A program made the translations under genes and the position numbers. Of a DNA stretch of 6,569 nt, positions 1-4,834 are shown in pieces. Within the stretch, counting starts at the first letter, position 1. Every line of letters begins with the position of its first letter. Under the pieces are notes generated by a model. The model saw only the letters and a program-made list of their open reading frames with translations. It searched no databases and had not been told where the DNA came from. Source of the DNA: Acidimicrobiia bacterium (lineage in GTDB: Bacteria; Actinomycetota; Acidimicrobiia; Acidimicrobiales; JACDCH01). Where the stretch lies: NCBI GenBank assembly GCA_013694495.1, contig JACDCH010000049.1, positions 1 to 6,569 of the forward strand. The letters are read 5' to 3'.

Positions 1-1
1 C

Positions 2-40
2 AACGGCAACGGCAACGGCAACGGCAGCCGCGGCGGCTGA
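2..40 (+). CDS. C-terminal tail of a gene entering from the left edge (Asn-Gly repeat)
   Basis: Frame 2 reads (Asn-Gly)x4 followed by Ser-Arg-Gly-Gly and a TGA stop at 38-40. The DNA is four exact copies of the hexamer CAACGG (1-24). This frame stops just 10 bases before the aat stop codon, as expected for two convergent genes in compact DNA. A flexible Asn/Gly-rich C-terminal tail is common in actinobacterial proteins, but nothing here tells what the protein does. The alternative is non-coding hexamer repeat; frame 1 is also open but runs deep into aat, so it is less likely. Confidence 0.4.
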   Translation, partial: NGNGNGNGSRGG

Positions 41-50
41 CCGCTCGCCG

Positions 51-722
51 TCAGGCGAACGCCGGGGGCAGGGGGCGCGTCAGCGTCTCCGGGAGCAGCG
101 ACAGGTAGAGCTGCGCCGGCAGCGCCACCGCCCCCAGCGACCGCAGGTGCGGGGTTGCCCACTGGACGTCGAGGAGCCCGCCGGGGTCGAGGCGCTCCAC
201 CAGAGCGGCGAGGGCCACCTTCGAGGCGTCGGTGGCCACGTGGAACATCGACTCGCCGGCGAACAGGCCGCCGATGGCGACGCCGTACAGGCCGCCCACG
301 AGCCGGCCGGTGTCGGGATCCCACGTCTCGACGCTGTGGGCCCACCGCAACCGGTGCAGCTCGGTGTAGGCCCGGATCACCGCCGGGTGGATCCAGTGGC
401 CGCCGGTGGGACGGGGCCGGGCGCAGGCGGCGATGACCTCCCCGAAGGCGGTGTCCACCCTCACGTCGAAGCGGGACCGGGCCCGGCGAACAGACCGGCT
501 CGGCGCGAAGCCCTCGATCGGGAGCACGCCCCGCGGGTCCGGCGACCACCACCCGATCGTCCGGCCCCGCCGGTCGAGGTGCATCGGGAAGAGCCCGCGA
601 CGGTAGGCGGCCAGCAGGGTGCCGGGCTCGAGGTCGGCCCCGACCCCGCACACGCCGTCGGCGTCGGCCGCCGACGGATCGGGCAGCGCCCACACGCAGG
701 GCGGCGGCTCGATGGGGGGCAC
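51..722 (-). CDS. aat: Leucyl/phenylalanyl-tRNA-protein transferase
   Basis: This cytosolic enzyme transfers Leu or Phe from aminoacyl-tRNA to the N-terminal Arg or Lys of a protein, creating a primary N-degron read by ClpS and degraded by ClpAP/ClpCP. Family hallmarks are in order: GVGADLEPGTLLAAYRRGLFP (about 26-46), WWSPDPRGVL (58-67), the signature GLYGVAIGGLFAGESMF (144-160) with the catalytic Glu157, and LLDVQ (183-187) keeping the Asp and Gln that match E. coli Asp186/Gln188. The C-terminus PLPPAFA is typical of actinobacterial members. At 223 residues it is close to the usual length. I chose GTG at 722 because it gives the expected Met-Pro-Pro-Ile-Glu-Pro-Pro start and has GAGGA nine bases upstream. 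A TTG at 749 would add nine residues without family resemblance. It is a single gene, divergent from 764-1561. Confidence 0.95.
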   Translation of the reverse strand: MPPIEPPPCVWALPDPSAADADGVCGVGADLEPGTLLAAYRRGLFPMHLDRRGRTIGWWSPDPRGVLPIEGFAPSRSVRRARSRFDVRVDTAFGEVIAACARPRPTGGHWIHPAVIRAYTELHRLRWAHSVETWDPDTGRLVGGLYGVAIGGLFAGESMFHVATDASKVALAALVERLDPGGLLDVQWATPHLRSLGAVALPAQLYLSLLPETLTRPLPPAFA

Positions 723-745
723 GCCGGGAGATCCTCGCGCCACCA

Positions 746-755
746 GCAATAGGCT
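746..755. promoter_or_regulatory. Overlapping divergent -10 candidates between aat and the 764 gene
   Basis: On the plus strand TAGGCT (750-755) lies eight bases before the GTG at 764. On the minus strand TATTGC (751 to 746) lies upstream of the aat GAGGA and its GTG at 722. The two hexamers share positions 750-751, so the polymerases would compete for the same DNA. No good -35 element is visible for either. The call is from pattern only. Confidence 0.35.
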
Positions 756-763
756 CCGGCGCC

Positions 764-1561
764 GTGGCGGAGCCCGATCGGCTGACCCAGGACGAGATGG
801 CGGTCGTCCTCCGCCGCGCCGCCGAACTGGAGGTCGATGCGCCGGGCTCGGTCGACAACCGCCTGTCGCTCGCCACCGTCGAGGCCGCCGCCGCGGAGGT
901 CGGGCTCGACCAGGCCGCGGTGCGCCAAGCCGTTGCCGAGCTCCGCGCGGGGATGCTCGACGGGCCCGAGCCCGAGGTGCTCGGCGACGACGTGATCGTC
1001 GTCTCCCGTCTCCTCCCCGGCGCGGTCGACGTCACCCTCGACGCCGGCGACCGCTTCCTCAGCGGCCAGATGCTCCAGCATGTGCGCGACCGCGGCCGGG
1101 CCCGCACCTACCGGCAGCGCGAGGACACCGCGGCCAAGCTCATGCGCAAGTTCGACTTCCGGGGCCACTCACAGCGGCTCAGGGCGGTCGACGTGGTCGA
1201 GGTGCGGGCCGTCGACGTCGACGACGGCGTGCTCGTCCGCATCACGGCCCGGCTCAAGCGGCCGGTGCCGCCCAAGGTCGTCGGCGTCGTCGTGGGCGCC
1301 GGGACGGCCGCAGCGGTCGGCGTCGGTGCGTTGCTGCTGGGACCCGACGTGCTGCTCGCCCTCGGGCTCCCGGCCGGCGCCGCCGTCGGGGCCGGCTCGT
1401 GGCGGCGATTGGCGCAGAACGCCGAACGCGAACGCCGGCAGGTGACCGAGGTGCTCGACGGCTTCCTCGACGAGCTCGAGCAGGGGCGCCGGCCCCACGA
1501 GCACCGCGCCCTGGAGAAGCTCCGCCGCCATGCCACCCGCCTCCGCGGCCCCTGGGTCTGA
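764..1561 (+). CDS. Uncharacterised protein with N-terminal helical domain and two membrane segments
   Basis: I do not recognise a named family. The 265-residue product begins with a helical, HTH-like region (about 6-62): LTQDEMAVVLRRAAELE, then LSLATVEAAAAEVGLDQAAV. A similar arrangement of 'LTxxExxxILRRAAEL' followed by an 'LSLxxLxxIAxEVGLDPxxV' block recurs in many uncharacterised bacterial proteins. Residues 70-168 are a polar, beta-rich middle part with charged stretches. Two hydrophobic segments follow, about 171-193 and 195-212, separated by GPD, and then a charged helical tail (213-265) rich in Arg and Glu. The likely arrangement is a membrane hairpin with both ends in the cytoplasm. 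GTG at 764 is chosen because the N-terminal motif starts right there and a -10-like TAGGCT lies eight bases upstream, implying leaderless translation. The gene ends 74 bases before the convergent stop at 1636, with a repeat element between. Confidence 0.8.
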   Translation: MAEPDRLTQDEMAVVLRRAAELEVDAPGSVDNRLSLATVEAAAAEVGLDQAAVRQAVAELRAGMLDGPEPEVLGDDVIVVSRLLPGAVDVTLDAGDRFLSGQMLQHVRDRGRARTYRQREDTAAKLMRKFDFRGHSQRLRAVDVVEVRAVDVDDGVLVRITARLKRPVPPKVVGVVVGAGTAAAVGVGALLLGPDVLLALGLPAGAAVGAGSWRRLAQNAERERRQVTEVLDGFLDELEQGRRPHEHRALEKLRRHATRLRGPWV

Positions 1562-1565
1562 TCTT

Positions 1566-1621
1566 CGAGCGCACCGTCGGGGTCGTGCGCACCGACCGCC
1601 AGGGGCGGACCCAGCGCACCA
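1566..1621. repeat. Intergenic repeat, copy A
   Basis: This is the first of three copies of a conserved element; the 46-base core runs from 1576 to 1621. The core matches copy C at 41 of 46 positions and copy B at 38 of 46, without gaps. It contains GGTCG/CGACC arms around TGCGCAC (1581-1597) and the small hairpin CCGCC-AGG-GGCGG (1596-1608); the two share two bases, so they are alternatives or abut. Its outer left arm is degenerate compared with copy B. It fills the 74-base gap between two convergent stop codons, a typical place for REP-like elements or bidirectional terminators. No T-run follows. Confidence 0.7.
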
Positions 1622-1635
1622 ACCTCTCCCCGGCC

Positions 1636-2553
1636 TCACGGCCGGCGGAGGGCCCGGTCGATGTCGGCCCGAAGACGGTCGTGGTTGCCGGGACGGAGGT
1701 CGGCCTTCGACACCGGCACCACGGTCCAGGCCACGCGCCGCACGGCGTCGTAGCGGGACTCGTCGTGGGCGTGCTTCGACGGAGCGTGGGCGAGCGCGCC
1801 CTCGTACTCCAGGGCCACCTTCCGGTCCGGCCAGGCGCCGTCGACCTCGGCCACGAACTCGCCGTCGTCGGTGAACACCTTGTAGAGGGTCTGCGGCACC
1901 GGGTAGCCCCATGCGACGAGCAAGCGGAACAGCCGCGCCTCGGGCACCGAGTCGTGCGTGATGCCCGGCGCCCACGCGTCGAGCGCCCGCAGCAACATCG
2001 GGATGCCCTTGCGGCCGGGACGAGCCGACGCCCGAGCGATTGCCGTCAGGACGCCGTCGTAGGTGACGACCCCGCGGACGAAGGCGGCGTCGACCATCTC
2101 TTGCAGCTCGTCCGCGGCGAGGACCGACGCGCAGTCCACCAGCATGCGGGCCGGCGTCGTGCACGGGATGATCCCGACCATCGTCACGTCCTTGGGGTCG
2201 AGGTCGGCTCGGTGCACGACGGCGAGCCGCGATCGGGCGCTCGACCGTCGACGCACCGTGACGTGGGGCAGGAGCGGGAAGGCCCACAGCCCGAACAGCG
2301 CGGCGCACGTGAGGAACGACGCGACGGCGCCGGCGGCGCCACCCGTGCAGGCGAGGAGCACCCGCTGGTGCGGCGTGTCGGGCGCCCCGCCGGCGACGTA
2401 CACCCCCTTCGCCGGGCTTCGGAGCACGCCGCGGGCCAGGCGATCGTGGCGCTGATGACGGGTAAGTCCGGCCGCTCGTGTGTCTTGCGTGGTGAGTACC
2501 CCGAGCCGGCGAGCGGCACGACCGAGTGCCCGGGCATCAGGGTTGGTTGCCAT
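1636..2553 (-). CDS. AbiEi-like winged-helix protein with C-terminal DUF559 (Vsr-like) nuclease fold
   Basis: The 305-residue product has a winged-helix N-terminus (about 15-56) in which GVLTTQDTRAAGLTRHQ leads to GVLRSPAKGVYVAGG. This pattern is shared with the AbiEi-type antitoxin domain. A middle part follows with VHRADLDPKDV (113-123) and TTPARMLVDCA (132-142), typical of these fusions. The C-terminal part (about 200-290) resembles DUF559/Vsr-like PD-(D/E)XK endonuclease folds: Glu205, Asp238 in EVDGAWPD and Glu249 in ALEYEG are the likely acidic centre, though most relatives read EYDG rather than EYEG. ATG at 2553 is chosen over a frame open to 2628, because the added residues fall in the repeat and promoter region. 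Such genes are usually solitary and of unknown function in actinobacteria. No AbiEii toxin partner is present, so calling it an antitoxin would go too far. Confidence 0.85.
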   Translation of the reverse strand: MATNPDARALGRAARRLGVLTTQDTRAAGLTRHQRHDRLARGVLRSPAKGVYVAGGAPDTPHQRVLLACTGGAAGAVASFLTCAALFGLWAFPLLPHVTVRRRSSARSRLAVVHRADLDPKDVTMVGIIPCTTPARMLVDCASVLAADELQEMVDAAFVRGVVTYDGVLTAIARASARPGRKGIPMLLRALDAWAPGITHDSVPEARLFRLLVAWGYPVPQTLYKVFTDDGEFVAEVDGAWPDRKVALEYEGALAHAPSKHAHDESRYDAVRRVAWTVVPVSKADLRPGNHDRLRADIDRALRRP

Positions 2554-2559
2554 GACCCC

Positions 2560-2586
2560 ATCATCCCGAGGGGGTGTGACGGTCAA
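2560..2586 (-). promoter_or_regulatory. Candidate promoter of the AbiEi/DUF559 gene
   Basis: Read on the minus strand, TTGACC (2586 to 2581) is followed after 15 bases by GATGAT (4 of 6 to the -10 consensus), and six bases later by the ATG at 2553. That spacing would start the transcript at or next to the ATG. The 15-base spacer is short, and the GGGG just before the ATG is too close to be a good ribosome binding site. Confidence 0.35.
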
Positions 2587-2597
2587 TCCCGGCGCCG

Positions 2598-2660
2598 GGC
2601 TGGTGCGCGACGTCGGGGTCGTGCGCACCGACCGCCGTCAGCGGCAGGAGCGCACCAGCC
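2598..2660. repeat. Intergenic repeat, copy B, with perfect 11-bp outer inverted repeat
   Basis: This copy has the clearest symmetry. GGCTGGTGCGC (2598-2608) and GCGCACCAGCC (2650-2660) are perfect complements enclosing 41 bases. Inside are GGTCG/CGACC arms (2618-2634) around TGCGCAC, and the hairpin CCGC-CGTCA-GCGG (2632-2644). The first 25 bases of the core (2612-2636) are identical to copy A. The later part differs but keeps a short stem in the same place. It lies upstream of the AbiEi/DUF559 promoter and 74 bases from copy C. Confidence 0.75.
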
Positions 2661-2673
2661 TCGCCGTTGGGGG

Positions 2674-2733
2674 CTCGTGCGCGACGTCGGGGTGGTGCGC
2701 GCCGACCGCCAGGGGCGGCGTCAGCGCACCAGG
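2674..2733. repeat. Intergenic repeat, copy C, abutting the dehydrogenase stop codon
   Basis: The core runs from 2686 to 2731. Outer arms GTGCGC (2677-2682) and GCGCAC (2724-2729) pair, with a mismatch and two more pairs outside. The hairpin CCGCC-AGG-GGCGG (2706-2718) is the same as in copy A. It ends right beside the stop codon of the 3-hydroxybutyryl-CoA dehydrogenase gene (2737 to 2735, minus strand), so it would be the start of that gene's 3' untranslated region. A role in termination or 3'-end stability is possible. Confidence 0.7.
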
Positions 2734-2734
2734 C

Positions 2735-3583
2735 TCAATAGGAGAAGAAGCCGGACTTGGTCTTGCGGCCCAGCTGGCCGGCGGTGACCATGCGGCGCAG
2801 CGTGGGGACCGCGGCGTAGTTGGGGTCGCGGAACTCGGCGTACAGGGCGTCGAGGATGGCGAGCGAGGTGTCGAGGCCGACGAGGTCGAGCAGCGCCAGC
2901 GGTCCCATCGGGAAGTTGCAGCCGCCCTTCATGGCGGCGTCGATGTCGTCGCGGCTGGCGGTGCCCTGCTCCAGCATCCGCACCGCGTTGTTCAGGTACG
3001 GGAAGAGCAGCGCGTTGACGATGAAGCCGGCCCGGTCCTTGACCTCGACCGCCGTCTTGCCGCACGCCTCGGCGAAGGCCCGGGCGGTGGCGATGGTGTC
3101 GTCGGACGCGGTGATCGGGCGGATGACCTCGACCAGCGCCATGGCCGGCGCCGGGTTGAAGAAGTGGACGCCGCACACGAGCTCGGGCCGGCCGGTGGCG
3201 ACCGCCAGCTCGACGACGGGGAGCGTCGACGTGTTCGTCGCCAGGATGGCGCCCGCCTTGACGACGAGGTCGAGGTCCTTGAACAGCGACCGCTTGACGT
3301 CGAGTTCCTCGACCACCGACTCGAGCACGAGGTCGCAGTCGGCGAGGGCATCGAGCTCGCTGGACGCCGACACCCGGCCCTGCACCTCCTTGGCGACCGT
3401 CTCGTCGAGGCGGCCCTTGTCGACCTGCTTGGCCAGGGACTTCTCGAGCCCGGCGACCATGGCGTCGGCGGAGGCCTGCTGCCGCGACCGCAGCACGACC
3501 TCGACGCCGGCCTTGGCCGCCACCTCGGCGATGCCCGAGCCCATGATCCCCGATCCCACGATCCCAAGCCGTTGCACAGTCAT
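2735..3583 (-). CDS. 3-hydroxybutyryl-CoA dehydrogenase (NAD(P)-dependent 3-hydroxyacyl-CoA dehydrogenase)
   Basis: This cytosolic enzyme interconverts 3-hydroxyacyl-CoA (typically 3-hydroxybutyryl-CoA) and 3-oxoacyl-CoA with NAD(P). It serves fatty-acid or aromatic-acid beta-oxidation, or butyrate/PHB-type metabolism. The 282-residue length is standard for the stand-alone Hbd/FadB2/PaaH type. The Rossmann motif GSGIMG occupies 10-15. The catalytic set is intact: Ser119 in NTSTLPV, His140 in HFFNP, Glu152 in VEVI and Asn190 in IVNALLFPYLN, all offset by exactly 18 from the human enzyme's Ser137, His158, Glu170 and Asn208. FPMGP and the GRKTKSGFFSY ending close the C-terminal domain. ATG at 3583 sits just before the first beta strand. 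No Shine-Dalgarno is seen. A palindromic operator candidate covers the -10. No thiolase or acyl-CoA dehydrogenase lies alongside, so the pathway cannot be fixed; hbd, fadB2 or paaH would all be possible names. Confidence 0.95.
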   Translation of the reverse strand: MTVQRLGIVGSGIMGSGIAEVAAKAGVEVVLRSRQQASADAMVAGLEKSLAKQVDKGRLDETVAKEVQGRVSASSELDALADCDLVLESVVEELDVKRSLFKDLDLVVKAGAILATNTSTLPVVELAVATGRPELVCGVHFFNPAPAMALVEVIRPITASDDTIATARAFAEACGKTAVEVKDRAGFIVNALLFPYLNNAVRMLEQGTASRDDIDAAMKGGCNFPMGPLALLDLVGLDTSLAILDALYAEFRDPNYAAVPTLRRMVTAGQLGRKTKSGFFSY

Positions 3584-3592
3584 GGGCCGCGG

Positions 3593-3598
3593 AGGTTA
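3593..3598 (-). promoter_or_regulatory. Candidate -10 of the dehydrogenase gene
   Basis: TAACCT on the minus strand (3598 to 3593) fits the TAnnnT pattern and ends nine bases before the ATG at 3583. That would leave a leader of only a few bases. No ribosome binding site is visible in those nine bases. The -35 is not clear. Confidence 0.35.
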
Positions 3599-3611
3599 CC
3601 GATCGGTAGCC
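3594..3611. promoter_or_regulatory. Palindromic operator candidate of the dehydrogenase gene
   Basis: GGTTACCGATCGGTAGCC is an 18-base palindrome with one mismatched pair; its 12-base core TACCGATCGGTA (3597-3608) is perfect. It overlaps the candidate -10 and lies 10 bases before the start codon, where a bound repressor would block transcription. TetR-family regulators of fatty-acid and acyl-CoA catabolism commonly bind palindromes with ACCGA/TCGGT half-sites, so an acyl-CoA-responsive TetR protein is my guess. No such regulator is encoded in the window. Confidence 0.5.
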
Positions 3612-3686
3612 ACCCCCTCCGAATGCGGAACCGGCGCCGCTCCCCTCGACGAATTGGGGGCGGCAGTCGCACGCACGGGCTGATCA

Positions 3687-3709
3687 CCACCCCCGATTTC
3701 GTGGGGTGG
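3687..3709. promoter_or_regulatory. Inverted repeat upstream of the TfoX-domain gene
   Basis: CCACCCC (3687-3693) and GGGGTGG (3703-3709) are perfect 7-base complements around CGATTTCGT. CG/CG can pair further in, around ATTT, leaving T3702 bulged. The element lies just upstream of the -10 candidate (3718-3723), over the expected -35 position. It could be an operator. It lacks a T-run, so a terminator is less likely. Confidence 0.35.
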
Positions 3710-3717
3710 CGGTCTCG

Positions 3718-3723
3718 TACGAT
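3718..3723 (+). promoter_or_regulatory. -10 element of the TfoX-domain gene, leaderless start
   Basis: TACGAT matches the -10 consensus at four of six positions, including the key T1, A2 and T6. Exactly six bases separate it from the GTG at 3730, so the transcript should begin at or next to the start codon. This decides the start at 3730 over the ATG at 3706, which would lie upstream of the promoter. No good -35 hexamer is seen. Confidence 0.5.
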
Positions 3724-3729
3724 CCGGGG

Positions 3730-4077
3730 GTGGCATACGACGAGGAGCTGGCCGAGCGGATCCGCGAGCTGGTGAGCGAGCTCGGCGCAGTGACCGAGCA
3801 GCGCATGTTCGGCGGGCTCTCGTTCTTCGTGGGCGGGCACATGGCGGTAGCGGCGAGCGGCCAGGGCGGGCTGCTGGTGCGGGTCGCGCCGGCCGACGGC
3901 GAGCGCCTCATCGCGTCGAGCTCGGCCGAGCCGATGGAGATGCGGGGCCGGGCCCTGCGCGGCTGGTTGCGCGTCCCCGCCGAGAAGGTTCGGACGAAGC
4001 GGCAGCTGGCCCCGTGGGTCACGCGGGGCACCGCCTATGCCGCGTCGCTGCCGCCGAAGGAGCCCGGGCACCGGTGA
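3730..4077 (+). CDS. TfoX/Sxy N-terminal-domain family protein
   Basis: The 115-residue product carries only the TfoX N-terminal domain. It opens with AYDEELAERIRELVSELG (2-19), then the hallmark EQRMFGGLSFFVGGHMAVA (23-41), a strand LLVRVAP (48-54) and the closing block RGWLRVPAEKVRTKRQLAPWV (77-97). In gammaproteobacteria the two-domain TfoX/Sxy proteins activate competence genes with CRP. Stand-alone N-domains are widespread in actinobacteria and their role is unknown, so competence should not be assumed. An in-frame ATG at 3706 would add eight residues but lies ahead of the TACGAT -10, so GTG 3730 is preferred. It is divergent from the dehydrogenase gene, and the next gene begins 51 bases downstream with its own promoter candidate. 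Confidence 0.88.
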   Translation: MAYDEELAERIRELVSELGAVTEQRMFGGLSFFVGGHMAVAASGQGGLLVRVAPADGERLIASSSAEPMEMRGRALRGWLRVPAEKVRTKRQLAPWVTRGTAYAASLPPKEPGHR

Positions 4078-4115
4078 GGATCCCCGCGCCGACGGGGCCG
4101 GCGTCACGCGTCTCC

Positions 4116-4121
4116 TAGGGT
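4116..4121 (+). promoter_or_regulatory. -10 candidate of the S51-like gene, leaderless start
   Basis: TAGGGT fits the TAnnnT pattern and is followed after seven bases by the GTG at 4129. The intervening CGCCGCC has no Shine-Dalgarno. The -35 is not recognisable. Confidence 0.4.
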
Positions 4122-4128
4122 CGCCGCC

Positions 4129-4800
4129 GTGCCCGGGATGCTCGCGCTCATCGGTGGTGGGGAGTGGCAGGCCGGCTGCGACTTCGACCACACCCTGCTC
4201 GAGGCCTCGGGCGGCGGCGACGTGCTCGTGCTCCCGACCGGTGCTGCCTTCGAGCACCCGGAGCGCCTCGTCACCCAGGCCATCGCGTGGTTCGAGGAGC
4301 TCGGCGCCACGGCCCGGGGGCTCGACGTGCTCAACCGCCGGGACGCGCTCGACACGGCCAATGCCGCCGCCGTCGCCGACTCCCGCTTCACCTACCTGGC
4401 CGGCGGCAACCCGATGCACCTCCGGTCGGTGCTCAAGGACACGCCGGTGTGGGACGCGCTGGTGGCCAGCTGGCTCGACGGCGCCGTCCTGGCCGGTTCG
4501 TCGGCCGGGGCCATGGTGCTGACCGACCCGATGGTCGACCCCCGGGGCGGCGCCTTCACCGTCGGCCTCGGCGTCGTCGCGCCTCTCGCGGTCATCCCCG
4601 GCATCGACCAGTGGTCCGAGGACAAGGTCCACCGCACCCGTGTGCTCGCGCCCAAGGCCATCCCGGTGGTCGGCGTCGAGGGCCGCACCGCGCTCATCCG
4701 CGACCTCGACGGCTCCTGGCGGGCCGACGGCGCCGGCGCGGTGCAGGTGTGGGTGGCGGGCAAACCGGCCGATCTGTCCGTCTTGCCCACCTCCGAATAG
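4129..4800 (+). CDS. Peptidase S51 / class I glutamine amidotransferase-like protein, catalytic His apparently lost
   Basis: The 223-residue product has the fold signature of the S51 family (dipeptidase E, cyanophycinase): LALIGGGE (5-12) as the first strand and loop, VLVLPTGAA (32-40), a YLAGGNPMHL block (89-98) like the GGGNTFQL segment of PepE, and the nucleophile elbow AGSSAGAMVL (122-131) with Ser125 matching PepE Ser120. VDP (136-138) follows. The family's catalytic His lies in a 'PHF' or 'PHxD' motif (E. coli PepE His157). Here the aligned stretch reads VIPGIDQW (155-162), with Gly158 in its place. The nearest His is His168. The protein may be inactive, use another residue, or have a non-peptidase role. 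GTG at 4129 is used; ATG at 4138 is an alternative losing three residues. It has no signal peptide, so it is probably cytosolic. No cyanophycin synthetase is nearby. Confidence 0.85.
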   Translation: MPGMLALIGGGEWQAGCDFDHTLLEASGGGDVLVLPTGAAFEHPERLVTQAIAWFEELGATARGLDVLNRRDALDTANAAAVADSRFTYLAGGNPMHLRSVLKDTPVWDALVASWLDGAVLAGSSAGAMVLTDPMVDPRGGAFTVGLGVVAPLAVIPGIDQWSEDKVHRTRVLAPKAIPVVGVEGRTALIRDLDGSWRADGAGAVQVWVAGKPADLSVLPTSE

Positions 4801-4818
4801 TCCCGGCACCAACCCGCC

Positions 4819-4834
4819 TGGTCCGTCCGGACCA
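4819..4834. promoter_or_regulatory. 16-base inverted repeat between the S51-like and kinase genes
   Basis: TGGTCCG-TC-CGGACCA has perfect 7-base arms. It lies 18 bases after the S51-like stop and 34 before the kinase start, directly upstream of a -35-like TGGACT (4835-4840). As RNA it could form a 6-bp hairpin with a 4-base loop, but no T-run follows. The position favours an operator for the kinase gene over a terminator. Confidence 0.35.

Noticed and set aside
1636..2553. A type IV toxin-antitoxin (AbiE) system
   Set aside because: Only the AbiEi-like domain is present, fused to a nuclease-like fold. No AbiEii nucleotidyltransferase is encoded next to it.
1566..2733. Repeat copies as conserved small proteins, since each translates to a similar peptide (VGVVRTDR...RT)
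   Set aside because: The copies have no consistent start codon or ribosome binding site and sit in different frames. The similarity follows from gap-free DNA identity, and the inverted-repeat structure explains the conservation better.
1566..2733. Repeat copies as a CRISPR array
   Set aside because: Only three imperfect copies, two of them 74 bases apart and one about 1 kb away, with no regular spacers and no cas genes.
619..2787. A very long plus-strand open frame (over 700 codons)
   Set aside because: It crosses parts of four genes on both strands, is extremely Arg/Gly/Pro-rich and has no domain. It is a by-product of GC-rich codon bias.
3642..3660. CCCC/GGGG pairing as a terminator in the dehydrogenase-TfoX gap
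   Set aside because: The stem is only four bases with a ten-base loop, no T-run follows, and the flanking genes are divergent, so no terminator is expected.
3730..4077. A competence regulator (tfoX/sxy)
   Set aside because: Only the N-terminal domain is present and no competence genes are near. The stand-alone domain has no established competence role in actinobacteria.
4129..4800. Cyanophycinase of a cyanophycin storage system
   Set aside because: The catalytic His is missing, and no cyanophycin synthetase is in the window. Only the broad S51 fold is supported.
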